From Lacisediminihabitans sp040549525 (GTDB lineage Bacteria; Actinomycetota; Actinomycetes; Actinomycetales; Microbacteriaceae): DNA of 64,000 nt. The stretch is taken from assembly GCF_040549525.1 (NCBI RefSeq), contig NZ_JBEPTM010000005.1, forward strand, positions 211,163 through 275,162, read 5' to 3'. Below the pieces are notes generated by a model. The model had not been told where the DNA came from. It made no database searches and saw only the letters and a list, made by a program, of their open reading frames with translations. Positions 42,972-52,315 of the stretch are shown here, in pieces (within the stretch, counting starts at the first letter, position 1; every line of letters begins with the position of its first letter). A program made the position numbers and the translations under genes.

Positions 42972-44675
42972 TCATGGCAGTGCCGGTGCGCCGAGCCGCA
43001 CACGCTGGGTGACGAGTTCATCGGGCACCGGTGTGTGGGAGATCACGATGACCGTGCGTGAATCCTCCCCGTGCGGGTCCGAGGCTACGGAGAGGATGTC
43101 GCGCATCAACTCTGACGCGCGTACTGGATCCACGTTGGCTGTCGGCTCGTCGAACACGATCACCGGAAAGTCTGCGAGCAGCGCACGAGCGAGGGCGAGG
43201 CGCTGGGCCTGGCCTCCCGACACGAGCGCGCCGTCGTCGCCGACCCGGGCCGACAGGCCACCGCGCTCACGAGTCCACTCGGCAAGGCCCACCCGGGCGA
43301 GCACCGCGAGGAGTTCGTCGTCGGTCACCGTGTCATGAGCGAAGAGCAGGTTCTGACGGATGTCCTCATCGAAGAGATAGGGCGACTGTTCGCAGAGTCC
43401 CACGATGCCTCGCACGGCATCGGCGGAGAGCTCCCGTGCTTCGACCCCTCCGATGCGGTAGCTGCCGCTGTAGTCGAGGAATCGAACGAGCACATGCGCG
43501 AGCGTGGTCTTGCCGGAGCCCGATGCGCCCTCGATCACGATCCGGTCGCCGCGATTCACCCTGAGGTCGAGACCGTCGAACGCGGGCGCGGTCTCGCCCG
43601 GCCAGCGGGCGCCGAGCCCGAGCATCTCCACCATCGACGACGTCGGTCGCCGATCGACGCCGGAGCCCGGCTCGGGCAACTCCGCGGGCAACTCCGCGGG
43701 CGTCGCATCCGCCACTCTCGCGGCACTCGAGCGCACCTGCCGGAAGGCGCCGACAGCGAGCGGTGCGCTGGCGACGACCTCGAAGATGGCGAGCGGCACC
43801 AGGGCGATCACGGTGAGAGCGGGGCCCTGCAGTCCATGCCCCAGGGCCGGGATGCCCACGAGCAGCGCCGCGACCGAGGCCAGCGTCGCCAGCGCGGAGA
43901 GAATCGCGGATGTCGCACCCGCGCCCCCCGCCCGGGCGAGGGTCGCGACGCGCACTCCCGTGTCGGCGGCCTCGACCCGGGTCATCCGCTCCGGAACCGC
44001 GTCGTAGGCCACCAGAACGTCGAGGTTCGAGACGTAGTCGAGCAGCCGGTCGGAGAGCACGCCGCGCAGCGGCGCGATCGAGCGTTCCGCCCGGCCAGCG
44101 ATCGCCGACTGGACGACTGCCGCGGCGACGAAGGCGAGCACGAGCGCGACCGCGAGGGTGACGCCGGCGGAAGGAAGCACGATGCTCACGCCGATCACGC
44201 TCAGCACCGCGGTGAGTACGGTCACCACCAGCGGTTGCACGACTCGCAGGGGAAGATTCTGCAACTCGTCGACATCGCTCACCAGGCGGGTGAGCAGATC
44301 ACCACGACCGGGGCCTCCCGCATCCCCCCGAAGCCCATCCGGGGCGAGCGGGACCAGCCGCCGGTAGATGCCGATTCTCAGGGCGGAGAGTTGCCGGAAG
44401 GCCGCATCGTGGCTGCTGAGGCGCTCCACATAGCGGGAGGCGGCTCGCAACAGCGCGAAGGCCCGAACGCCGACGATCGCAGCGCCGAGGAAGAGGATGG
44501 GAGGCTGTTCGGCCGCCCTGGTGATCAGCCATGCCGAGGTCGCGAGCAGCCCGACAGAGCTGAGGGCCGAGACCAGGCCGAAGAAGACCCCGGGGGCGAA
44601 CCGGCGGACCGGGGGCTGCGCGAGACGGAGAACGGCTGCCGTCGGAGAGTCGGCGCGCGTGCGGAGGTCAGACAT
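42972..44675 (-). CDS. cydC: Cysteine/glutathione ABC exporter subunit CydC
   Basis: 567-aa half-transporter: six TM helices (about 30-310) and an ABC ATPase (about 345-567). Walker A IEGASGSGKTTLAHV, signature VSGGQAQRLALARAL, Walker B VIVFDEPTANVD. With CydD it exports thiols or heme-related reductant needed to assemble cytochrome bd. ATG 44675 overlaps the cydD stop by 8 bp, so translation is coupled. Assigned CydC by position, and by the position-2 leucine-poor N-terminus typical of fused or paired CydDC. It is last in the operon before the PNPOx-like gene. Confidence 0.92.
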   Translation of the reverse strand: MSDLRTRADSPTAAVLRLAQPPVRRFAPGVFFGLVSALSSVGLLATSAWLITRAAEQPPILFLGAAIVGVRAFALLRAASRYVERLSSHDAAFRQLSALRIGIYRRLVPLAPDGLRGDAGGPGRGDLLTRLVSDVDELQNLPLRVVQPLVVTVLTAVLSVIGVSIVLPSAGVTLAVALVLAFVAAAVVQSAIAGRAERSIAPLRGVLSDRLLDYVSNLDVLVAYDAVPERMTRVEAADTGVRVATLARAGGAGATSAILSALATLASVAALLVGIPALGHGLQGPALTVIALVPLAIFEVVASAPLAVGAFRQVRSSAARVADATPAELPAELPEPGSGVDRRPTSSMVEMLGLGARWPGETAPAFDGLDLRVNRGDRIVIEGASGSGKTTLAHVLVRFLDYSGSYRIGGVEARELSADAVRGIVGLCEQSPYLFDEDIRQNLLFAHDTVTDDELLAVLARVGLAEWTRERGGLSARVGDDGALVSGGQAQRLALARALLADFPVIVFDEPTANVDPVRASELMRDILSVASDPHGEDSRTVIVISHTPVPDELVTQRVRLGAPALP

Positions 44676-46302
44676 GCACGACCCCCAGTTCGATCAGGTC
44701 ATCCGCCGCGGCGATCACTGCGGGGCGGTGACTCACCACGAGAACGGTGTAGCCCGCGTCGGCGAGCTGCCGCAGGCCCCGAAGCAGCTCGGCCTCGGCC
44801 CGCCGATCGAGAGCCGCGCTGGGTTCGTCGAAGGCCACCACGGGGCAGTGACGGGCGAGTGCGCGATACATCGCCCGGGCGGCGACGACGCGTTCGCCCT
44901 GCCCGCCGGAGAGTCCGCTGCCGGTGACGGTCACCGCTATGCCGGGATCGACCTCGGCGAGCGCGGCGAGGTCCAGGGCGCGGCGCACGAGCGCCAGATC
45001 CGGCGCCGCATCACCGAGAGAGACGTTGCTGCTGATCGTCCCCTCGAGGAGAGGCGCGCCCTGGCCTGCCCAGGCTGTGAGCGACCGGCGGTCGGCAACG
45101 AGAACCGCATCACCGATCTCTATCGTGCCGTCGGACGGCACGAAGCCGAGGAGCGCCGCAAGCAGTGAGGACTTGCCAGAGCCGCTCGGCCCGGCAAGCA
45201 CGGTCAGCCGTCCGGGGCGGATCACCGCGGAGAACCGATCGACGGCAGCCCGGCCCTCGTAGCGCACGCTCACTTCCGAGAAACGCAGCTCGCGCTCCAC
45301 CAGCGAACCGGTCCCGCCGCGGGTGGCGGGGGCTTCGGCGGTCACCGCCATTGCGGCATCGAGGATGTCGAAGACGTCCTCTGCGGCCGCCACCCCGTCC
45401 GCTGCCGCGTGATAGTTGGCACCCACCTGGCGCAGGGGGAGAAAGGCCTCCGGCGCGAGCAACAGCACGAAGAGACCGACCGACAGGGCCAGGCTGCCGT
45501 CGACGAGCCGCAGCCCCACGGACACCGCCACCAGCGCGACGGAGAGGCTGCCGATCAGCTCGAGTGCGAAGCCGCTGAGGAACGACAGCCGAAGCACCTT
45601 CATCGTCTCAACGCGATAGTCCTCGGTCAGGGTGGCGATCCGCGCGGTCTGGCGGTGTTGGCGTCCGAAGATCTTGAGAGTGGCGAGCCCGCCGACCACA
45701 TCGAGGAACCTGCTCGACAGCTGAGCGAGCACCGACCACTGTCGGCGCTGCACCGCCTGGGTGGCCAGTCCGATCAGGATCATGAAGACGGGAATGAGCG
45801 GGAGGGCGACGACCACGAGGATGCCGCTCAGCACGTCCTGCAGGAAGATCGTGACGATCACGAGCGGGGTCGCAATCGCGGTGAGCACGATCTGGGGCAG
45901 GAATAGCGAAAAATAGCCGTCGAGTGCGTCGAGGGCCGGTCCGGCGGTGGTCACGACATCCACCCGGTTGCGCGTGCCGAGCCAGCCTGGTCCGAGCCTG
46001 GTGATCCCCGCCACGAGGCGACGACGCAACTGGCTCTTCACCGTTGCGGCGCCGCGGGCCGATGCGACATCCATCGCCCAGATCGCCCCGGCCCGCACGA
46101 TTCCCACCCCGGCGAGCGCGAGGATGCCCGGCGCGAGCTCCCCGAGCGATCGTCCCCCGATGGCGCCCACGATGGCCTGCGAGAGCAGCACGCAGAACGC
46201 GAGAGTGCTCGCCGTTCGCACGATCCCCAGCACGACGCCCATTCCGATGAAGGTGCGGGCGGCGGCCGCGTAGCGCAGCAGCCGGGGATCGAGGGGACGC
46301 AT
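44668..46302 (-). CDS. cydD: Cysteine/glutathione ABC exporter subunit CydD
   Basis: 544-aa ABC half-transporter. Six TM helices (about 15-300) precede an ATPase. Walker A LAGPSGSGKSSLLAALLG, signature GSGLSGGQGERVVAARAM, Walker B VVAFDEPSAALD, then HRP (H-loop, VVSHRPAVI). It heterodimerises with CydC in the cytoplasmic membrane and supplies the periplasm with the reduced thiol needed for bd oxidase assembly. The ATG is 4 bp after the cydB stop. All motif residues are intact. Confidence 0.92.
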   Translation of the reverse strand: MRPLDPRLLRYAAAARTFIGMGVVLGIVRTASTLAFCVLLSQAIVGAIGGRSLGELAPGILALAGVGIVRAGAIWAMDVASARGAATVKSQLRRRLVAGITRLGPGWLGTRNRVDVVTTAGPALDALDGYFSLFLPQIVLTAIATPLVIVTIFLQDVLSGILVVVALPLIPVFMILIGLATQAVQRRQWSVLAQLSSRFLDVVGGLATLKIFGRQHRQTARIATLTEDYRVETMKVLRLSFLSGFALELIGSLSVALVAVSVGLRLVDGSLALSVGLFVLLLAPEAFLPLRQVGANYHAAADGVAAAEDVFDILDAAMAVTAEAPATRGGTGSLVERELRFSEVSVRYEGRAAVDRFSAVIRPGRLTVLAGPSGSGKSSLLAALLGFVPSDGTIEIGDAVLVADRRSLTAWAGQGAPLLEGTISSNVSLGDAAPDLALVRRALDLAALAEVDPGIAVTVTGSGLSGGQGERVVAARAMYRALARHCPVVAFDEPSAALDRRAEAELLRGLRQLADAGYTVLVVSHRPAVIAAADDLIELGVVHV

Positions 46303-46306
46303 CGGT

Positions 46307-47344
46307 TCAGCCGCCGACGACTGTCGCGTCCGCGAGCGGCTGCGTGTCTTCCGGGATCGAATGACGCGTGATGCGCTTGCGGAAGACCCAATACGTGTAG
46401 GCCTGATAGGCCAGCACGAAGGGCAGCACCGCGACGGCGACCCAGCTCATCACCGAGAGCGTGTACGGCGTGCTCGAGGCATTCGCGATGGTGAGGCTGT
46501 TGGCCACATCGTTGCTCGCCGGCATCACATTCGGGAAGAGGGCGGCGAAGAGACTCGCGACCGCGATGGCGATCGTGCCCGCCATGAGTCCGAAGGCATA
46601 GCGTTCGCGGCCACGCAGGTTGGCGAAGAACGAGCCGATCAGCAGCACAGCGGCAAGCAACGCAAGCAGCCAGGAGGCGACCTGCCCGTGGGCGAGGTTG
46701 GTCCAGAGCAGGAACACCGCCGCGACGACGACCGTGATCGCCCCTGACCGCACCGCGAGTCTCTGGGCACGCAGCCGCAGGTCGCCATCGGTCTTCAGTG
46801 ACACGAACACCACGCCGTGGGTGAAGAACAGCATGAGCGTGGTGAGACCGCCGAGCAGCGCGTAGGGGTTCAGAAGGTCGAACAGGGTGCCCGTGTAGTT
46901 GTGCCCGGAGTCGAGCGCGACGCCCTGCACGATGTTCGCGAATGCGACACCCCAGAGCAGCGCAGGCACGGCCGAGCCGACCACGATCATTCCGTCGAAC
47001 CACTTCTTCCAGCGCGACTCCGGCCGGTGGTGGCGGTATTCGAAGGACACACCTCGTGCGATCAGGGCGAGCAGGATGAGCAGAAGCGCGAGATAGAACC
47101 CGCTGAACAGGGTGGCATACCACTCCGGGAACGCCGCGAAGAGGGACGCGCCGGCCACGATCAGCCAGGTCTCGTTCATGTCCCAGACGGGACCGATCGT
47201 GTTGATCATCACCCGGCGATCGATGTCGTCTCGGCCGAGGAACGGCAGCGCCATCCCCACCCCGAAATCGAAGCCCTCGAGCACGAAATAGCCGATGAAG
47301 AAAAATCCGACGATCCAGAACCACAGAATATTGAGATCCATCAT
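46307..47344 (-). CDS. cydB: Cytochrome bd ubiquinol/menaquinol oxidase subunit II
   Basis: 345-aa membrane subunit with about 8-9 TM helices. It starts MMDLNILWFWIVGFFFIGYF, the usual CydB opening. GFDFGVGMALPFLG is the conserved region. Other marks are NTIGPVWDMNETWLIVAGA, carrying the W-D-x-N-E motif. AGGAGCA precedes the ATG pair at 47344/47341. CydB has no heme ligands of its own here and pairs with CydA to make the oxygen-reducing complex. It is 5 bp after the cydA stop. Confidence 0.95.
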   Translation of the reverse strand: MMDLNILWFWIVGFFFIGYFVLEGFDFGVGMALPFLGRDDIDRRVMINTIGPVWDMNETWLIVAGASLFAAFPEWYATLFSGFYLALLLILLALIARGVSFEYRHHRPESRWKKWFDGMIVVGSAVPALLWGVAFANIVQGVALDSGHNYTGTLFDLLNPYALLGGLTTLMLFFTHGVVFVSLKTDGDLRLRAQRLAVRSGAITVVVAAVFLLWTNLAHGQVASWLLALLAAVLLIGSFFANLRGRERYAFGLMAGTIAIAVASLFAALFPNVMPASNDVANSLTIANASSTPYTLSVMSWVAVAVLPFVLAYQAYTYWVFRKRITRHSIPEDTQPLADATVVGG

Positions 47345-47349
47345 TGCTC

Positions 47350-48759
47350 CTAGTAGACAGTCACGGTTGCGGTCGGGGCATCGGAGGCATCGGTGACCGG
47401 CACACTCTCTGGTCCCTTTTGGGCTGCACGCTTGAGCAGTCGGAATTCCACGACCGCGAGGATGCCGTAGATCAGGGTGAACGCGACGATCGAGATCAGC
47501 ACGTCGAGACCGGTGAGGTTGGGGGAGACGGCATCCTTGGTCTTCAGCAGGCTGAAGACGATCCACGGCTGGCGACCCATCTCGGTGAAGATCCAGCCGA
47601 CGATCATGGCGGCGAGAGGCAACGGGAACGCCCAGACGGCGATGCGCCAGACCCACTTGTTCTGCGGCAGGCGTCCCTTACGCATGAGCCAGAGGCCGAC
47701 AGCGGAGAACAGAACCGAGAGCATGCCGAGTCCGATCATCCACCGGAAGGCCCAGTAGGTCACCCAGACGACCGGAGCGTAGTCACCGGGACCGTAGAGC
47801 GTACGGTACTGCGCCTGCAGGTCGTTGATGCCCTCGACCGTGCCCGTCAGGGTGTGCGTGGACAGGAACGACAACAGGTAGGGGATGCGGATCGAGAACA
47901 GTTCGCTCACCCCGTCCGGTGTGCCGAGGGTGAAGATGGAGAACGAGGCATCCGCCCCGCTCGCCGTGTTGTAGGCCGCTTCGGCCGCAGCCATCTTCAT
48001 CGGCTGCGTCTGCACCATCACGAGCCCGAGCTGGTCGCCGGTGAGCACGGTGAGGATTCCGGCACCGATCATCGTCCAGAGCGCGAAGACCATCGCCGGC
48101 CGCATCGTGTCGAGATTCTGCTTACGGGCGAGATGCCAGGCGGCGATGCAGATCACGAGCGCGGAGGAGACCATGAACGAGGCGGCGATCGTGTGGGGGA
48201 ACGAGGCGAGCGACACCTTATTGGTGAGCACCGCCCAGATATCCGTCAGTTCCGCCCGCCCGCGGGCCTCGTTGATGCGGAAGCCCACCGGATGCTGCAT
48301 GAAGGCGTTCGCCGCGAGGATGAAGTAGGCCGAGAGGATCGTGCCCGCCGCGGTGAGCCAGATCGTGGCGAGGTGGATGCCCTTCGGCAGCTTGTCCCAG
48401 CCGAAGATCCACAGGCCGATGAAAGTGGCCTCGAGGAAGAAGGCGAGCAGCCCCTCCATCGCGAGCGGAGCGCCGAAGACGTCCCCGACGAATCGCGAAT
48501 ACGTCGACCAGTTCATTCCGAACTGGAACTCCTGCACGATGCCGGTCACCACGCCCATGGCGAAGTTGATGAGGAAGATCTTGCCGAAGAACTGGGTGAG
48601 GTGCAGGTACTTCACCTTCGCGGTTCGGTACCACGCCGTCTGGAAGACCGCCGTGGTGGTGGCCATGCCGATCGTGATGGGGATGAATAGGAAGTGGTAG
48701 ATCGTCGTGAGCCCGAACTGCCACTGTGACAGTACGAGGGGGCTGAGGATGTCGTTCAC
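47350..48759 (-). CDS. cydA: Cytochrome bd menaquinol oxidase subunit I
   Basis: 469-aa membrane protein with about 9 helices, the heme-bearing subunit of high-affinity bd oxidase. His22 (TTIYHFLFIPITIG) is the heme b595/d ligand position. EMGRQPWIVF is the GRQPW motif. The Q loop is short, the actinobacterial/gram-positive form. GTG 48759 is chosen: it overlaps the Usp stop as GTGA, and CCGGAGA lies 7 bp upstream. The complex oxidises menaquinol and reduces O2 at low oxygen. Confidence 0.95.
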   Translation of the reverse strand: MNDILSPLVLSQWQFGLTTIYHFLFIPITIGMATTTAVFQTAWYRTAKVKYLHLTQFFGKIFLINFAMGVVTGIVQEFQFGMNWSTYSRFVGDVFGAPLAMEGLLAFFLEATFIGLWIFGWDKLPKGIHLATIWLTAAGTILSAYFILAANAFMQHPVGFRINEARGRAELTDIWAVLTNKVSLASFPHTIAASFMVSSALVICIAAWHLARKQNLDTMRPAMVFALWTMIGAGILTVLTGDQLGLVMVQTQPMKMAAAEAAYNTASGADASFSIFTLGTPDGVSELFSIRIPYLLSFLSTHTLTGTVEGINDLQAQYRTLYGPGDYAPVVWVTYWAFRWMIGLGMLSVLFSAVGLWLMRKGRLPQNKWVWRIAVWAFPLPLAAMIVGWIFTEMGRQPWIVFSLLKTKDAVSPNLTGLDVLISIVAFTLIYGILAVVEFRLLKRAAQKGPESVPVTDASDAPTATVTVY

Positions 48760-49652
48760 TGATGTCTCCGGATCGGTTGGTCGAGGGCTGTGGGGTCGGT
48801 GGCGGCGACGGTGTCTCCGTGCACGACGAGAGTGGGGCCGGCGATGTTGAGCAACACGTCGTGGCTCACCGGTCCGAGGGCGGACATCTGGGATCCGTGC
48901 CGCCGGGAACTGCCGATGACGAGGAGTTCGGCCGACATCCCCGCATCGACGAGGGCCTCCGCCGGGGGGCGTCGCAGTGTGCGGGTGCGCACGAGCAGAT
49001 CGTCTCCGGCGCTGCGGGCGAGCGCGACGGACTCGGCGCAGAGTGTCTCGGCGGCCTGTCTGGCGCGGGTGTCGGCTTGTTCGGCATCCGTGCTGGATGC
49101 GCCGCTGCCGACGTTCCAGGCGCGCAGAAGGATGAGCTCCTCGTGCGCCCGGTGGGCCTCGATCGCCGCAAAGCGCACGGCGGCCCGACCGGCATCCGAA
49201 TCGTCGATTCCCGCGACGACGCCGTGTCGTTCGATCATCGACCCCTCCGGAATCACCGCGACCGGGCACCAGGCCGTCGCCGCGAGTTGGAGACTGCGCG
49301 ACCCAAACGCCCGACCGTGCAGAAAACCTGTCTTGTGGGTGCCGATCACCACGAGATCGACCTCCCGCGAGGCGACTCCGAGTTCGACCATCGGGTCACC
49401 GAGCATCACCCGAGTGGTGACGGTGACGCTGGAATCGATCGAGCGGGCGAAGACCGCGTCCTTCTCCACGAGTTCGAAGGCCGAGGGATGGAGTTCGGAG
49501 ATCGACTGCTCGCCGATCATGCCCCATTCGTCATCGACGATGTGGACGAGCATCACCCGCGATCCGACGGAGGCCGCACGGCGCACCGCCCAGCTGATCG
49601 CCGCACGACCAGCCGAGGTCCCGTCCGCGCCGACAAGGATCATTCCGTTCAT
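48756..49652 (-). CDS. Universal stress protein, tandem Usp domains, first gene of cyd operon
   Basis: 298-aa cytosolic protein with two Usp folds. Domain 1 starts NGMILVGADGTSAGRAAISW; it holds LVVIGTHKTGFLHGRAFGS. Domain 2 starts HGVVAGIDDSDAGRAAVRFA; it ends with LLVIGSSRRHGSQMSALGP. ATG 49652 is the start; the longer open frame is spurious. Its stop overlaps the cydA start (GTGA). The divergent devS gene shares the promoter region with the DosR-like box at 49710. In M. tuberculosis a Usp gene (Rv3134c) also adjoins devR-devS. Confidence 0.92.
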   Translation of the reverse strand: MNGMILVGADGTSAGRAAISWAVRRAASVGSRVMLVHIVDDEWGMIGEQSISELHPSAFELVEKDAVFARSIDSSVTVTTRVMLGDPMVELGVASREVDLVVIGTHKTGFLHGRAFGSRSLQLAATAWCPVAVIPEGSMIERHGVVAGIDDSDAGRAAVRFAAIEAHRAHEELILLRAWNVGSGASSTDAEQADTRARQAAETLCAESVALARSAGDDLLVRTRTLRRPPAEALVDAGMSAELLVIGSSRRHGSQMSALGPVSHDVLLNIAGPTLVVHGDTVAATDPTALDQPIRRHQ

Positions 49653-49709
49653 CAGACCGCCCCGCTTCTTCTGTTGCTCACAGCCTGTAGGGATGCTCAG
49701 GCTTCGACC

Positions 49710-49723
49710 GGGCCTAAAGTCCC
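49710..49723. promoter_or_regulatory. DosR/DevR-like box between Usp-cyd operon and devSR
   Basis: GGGCCTAAAGTCCC matches GGGACTWWAGTCCC at 13 of 14. It is 58 bp from the Usp start on one side and 112 bp from the devS start on the other, so it could control both directions. Confidence 0.75.
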
Positions 49724-49834
49724 GTCGCCCTCGGATCGGCTCGGCCCCCGACGGACTACGCTCGAGGTGTCGGCACGCAAGGCACCTCGGCTTCCCCCTC
49801 GGGCAGCCCGGATCACCGCCGGCAGAGGAGTCAC

Positions 49835-51553
49835 GTGGCATCGCAAGACGAGCGGCTCACCTTTCCCGACGAACCACGGGCCGATCTCGATCGAGCCCTC
49901 AGCGAGCTGGTGGATCGCGCCCAGGACGTGCTCGCGACCCAGGGGCGACTCCGTGCGCTGCTCCGGGCGAACCTCGCCGTCGTGGAACACCTCGAACTGC
50001 CCGTGGTACTCGAGCGGATCATCCAGGCCGCGGTCGAACTTGTCGGCTCAGAGTACGGCGCCCTCGGGGTGATCGCTCCCGGCGGCGGCCTCGAGCAGTT
50101 CATCCACGTGGGCATCCCTCCCGAGCAGGCTCGCATCATCGGGCACCTGCCCGAAGGGCACGGATTGCTCGGTGCCCTCATCGATGACCCGCGCCCCATC
50201 CGGCTCGAGCATCTGCACGAAGACTCCCGGTCGAGCGGATTTCCGGCCGGTCACCCGGCGATGGAGAGTTTTCTCGGGGTGCCGATCCGGGTGCGCGACG
50301 AGGTCTACGGCAACCTCTATCTCAGCAACCAGTCCTCCGGTGCTTTCAGTCGCGAAGACGAGCAGCTCGTGGAGTCCCTCGCCGCGTCCGCCGGCTTCGC
50401 CATCGACAACGCTCGGCTCTTCGCGGAGACCCGTCGCCGGCAGGCGTGGTCGGCGGCATCCGCAGAGATCACCGCAGCAATGCTCTCCTTCAACCAGTCC
50501 GATTCGCTGTCGACCATTGTGAACCGGGTGCTCGTGCTTGCCGAGAGTGATCTCGTCTGCATGATCCTGCCCGGCCCCACCGAGGGAACCCTCGTCGTCG
50601 AGGTCGCCCGCGGGCAGGGGGAGAACGAACTCACCGGGCGCATCTTCCCCGCGGCAGGGTCCCTCGCGGCGAGCGTGTTCGAGGGCAAGCAGCCTCGACT
50701 GGTGGGGGACGGCGGTGCGGATGCGCAGGTCTTCGCCATCGAGAATCCCCTCGGCCCGATGATGGCGGTTCCGTTGATCTCTGCCGGCCGCGCCGAGGGT
50801 GTGTTGCTCGTCGCCCGTGTGGCCGGGGGACTGCGATTCACCCCCGCCGACCTCGAGATGACGGCGGACTTCGCCGGTCAGGCCAGCCTCGCGGTGCAAT
50901 TGGCGCGCGCCCGGGCATCCGAACAGCGGATGCTGCTTCTCGAGGATCGCGGACGCATCGCCCGCGACCTTCACGACCATGTGATCCAGCAGCTGTTCGG
51001 TACCGGGCTCGAATTGCAGAGCGTCGCGGGATCGATCGAATCGCCCATGGAGCGGGAGCGGATCCTGCAGGCGGTCACCAACCTCGACGCTGCCGTCACC
51101 CAGATCCGTACGGTGATCTTCGCGCTCTCCCCGCGCCAGGACACCCGCGACTCGGTGCGCCACCGCATCCTCGATCTCGCCAACGACCTCACCCCCGGCC
51201 TGCAGAAGAGCCCGACAGTCTCCTTCACCGGCCCGGTGGATCTCGTGGTGACGGGCACGCTCGCGGACGATGTGGTCGCGGTGGTCCGCGAGGCCCTCGC
51301 CAACGCGGCCAAGCATGCCAACGCCGACCAGACCGGGGTTACCCTCGACATCGTGGACGGAACCATCCGGCTCGTGATCTCCGACAATGGCGGAGGCATC
51401 AGCGACAGCTCGCGACGGAGTGGTCTGGCCAACCTCGAGGAGCGGGCGACGGCGCGCGGCGGATCCTTCACGGTGAACACCGGGCCAGCGGGCACCTCGG
51501 TCGACTGGAGAGTGCCCATCGATGGCTCGGACGATGGAACGGATGCTGCATGA
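49835..51553 (+). CDS. devS: DevS/DosS-like GAF-domain histidine kinase
   Basis: 572-aa soluble sensor kinase. GAF-A (about 45-195), GAF-B (about 215-355), then HisKA_3 with phospho-His380 in RIARDLHDHVIQQLF, and HATPase (ALANAAKHANADQT and DNGGGISDSS). In GAF-A, the sequence GFPAGHPAMESFLGVPIRVR places His140 where DosS/DosT of mycobacteria have their heme-binding His, so a heme gas/redox sensor is likely (inference). GTG start, with AGAGGAG 5 bp upstream. The stop overlaps the devR ATG by 4 bp. Confidence 0.92.
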   Translation: MASQDERLTFPDEPRADLDRALSELVDRAQDVLATQGRLRALLRANLAVVEHLELPVVLERIIQAAVELVGSEYGALGVIAPGGGLEQFIHVGIPPEQARIIGHLPEGHGLLGALIDDPRPIRLEHLHEDSRSSGFPAGHPAMESFLGVPIRVRDEVYGNLYLSNQSSGAFSREDEQLVESLAASAGFAIDNARLFAETRRRQAWSAASAEITAAMLSFNQSDSLSTIVNRVLVLAESDLVCMILPGPTEGTLVVEVARGQGENELTGRIFPAAGSLAASVFEGKQPRLVGDGGADAQVFAIENPLGPMMAVPLISAGRAEGVLLVARVAGGLRFTPADLEMTADFAGQASLAVQLARARASEQRMLLLEDRGRIARDLHDHVIQQLFGTGLELQSVAGSIESPMERERILQAVTNLDAAVTQIRTVIFALSPRQDTRDSVRHRILDLANDLTPGLQKSPTVSFTGPVDLVVTGTLADDVVAVVREALANAAKHANADQTGVTLDIVDGTIRLVISDNGGGISDSSRRSGLANLEERATARGGSFTVNTGPAGTSVDWRVPIDGSDDGTDAA

Positions 51554-52191
51554 TCAGGGTGTTCCTGGTGGATGACCACGAGATCGTGCGGCGCGGGATC
51601 GCCGAACTGCTCGGGGCCGAGCACGACATCGAGGTGGTCGGTGAAGCCGGCACGGCAGCGCAAGCTCGATCCCGCATCGCCGCGACCCTGCCCGACGTGG
51701 CGCTTCTCGACGTTCGACTTCCCGACGGGAGCGGCATCGATGTATGCCGGGATGTGCGCTCACAGAATCCGCAGGTCAAGTGCCTCATTCTCACCGCGTA
51801 TGACGACGACGAGGCGCTTTCCGCGGCCGTCATCGCCGGGGCATCCGGCTACGTGCTCAAGGATGTCCGCGGCAGCGGCCTCGTCGACTCGTTGCGTAAG
51901 GTCGCGGCCGGGCGGTCCCTGATCGACCCGATGCTCTCTCGCAAAGTGATCGAGCGCATCCACACCCGCACCGACACCGACCCGCGCCTCGGGTCGCTCA
52001 CCGCCCGGGAGACGCAGATCCTGTCCCTGATCGCCGGGGGACTCACCAATCGTCAGATCGGCCTCGAACTCTCCCTCGCGGAGAAGACTGTCAAGAATTA
52101 TGTGTCCGGCCTCTTGGCAAAGCTCGGTCTGCAGCGGCGCACGCAGGCGGCGATCCTGCACCTCGGGTCGCATCCGGCGCCCGAGGAGTAA
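51550..52191 (+). CDS. devR: DevR/DosR-like NarL-family response regulator
   Basis: 213-aa regulator. Receiver: Asp8/Asp9, phospho-acceptor Asp54 (VALLDVRLPDGSG), Thr in ILTAYDDD, Lys in GYVLKDV. LuxR-type HTH: LTARETQILSLIAGGLTNRQ, then LSLAEKTVKNYVSGLLAKLG. The recognition-helix stretch LAEKTVKNYVSxLLAKLG is, as I recall it, essentially that of mycobacterial DosR, which fits the GGGACTWWAGTCCC-like boxes found elsewhere in this window. It overlaps the devS stop by ATGA. Confidence 0.93.
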   Translation: MIRVFLVDDHEIVRRGIAELLGAEHDIEVVGEAGTAAQARSRIAATLPDVALLDVRLPDGSGIDVCRDVRSQNPQVKCLILTAYDDDEALSAAVIAGASGYVLKDVRGSGLVDSLRKVAAGRSLIDPMLSRKVIERIHTRTDTDPRLGSLTARETQILSLIAGGLTNRQIGLELSLAEKTVKNYVSGLLAKLGLQRRTQAAILHLGSHPAPEE

Positions 52192-52224
52192 GCGGGAGGG
52201 CTGCTGGGGGCACCTAAGGGCACC

Positions 52225-52240
52225 GAGCCCTACCGGGCTC
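52225..52240 (+). terminator. Hairpin after devR
   Basis: GAGCCC (52225-52230), loop TACC, GGGCTC (52235-52240), 34 bp after the devR stop. Its stem is only 6 bp, without a U-tract. Confidence 0.4.
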
Positions 52241-52303
52241 CCGACGGCGTCCCGACTCCCGGCGGCTTCCCGACTCCCGACGGCGTCCCGAAATCCCGGC
52301 GGC
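52237..52303 (+). repeat. CCCGACGGCGTCCCGACTCC-type tandem repeat
   Basis: A roughly 15-bp unit of the form TCCCGACGGCGTCCCGA/CTCCCGGCGGC is repeated about four times with small changes. This is low-complexity non-coding DNA beside the next palindrome. Confidence 0.6.
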
Positions 52304-52315
52304 CTCTTGGTCGAG

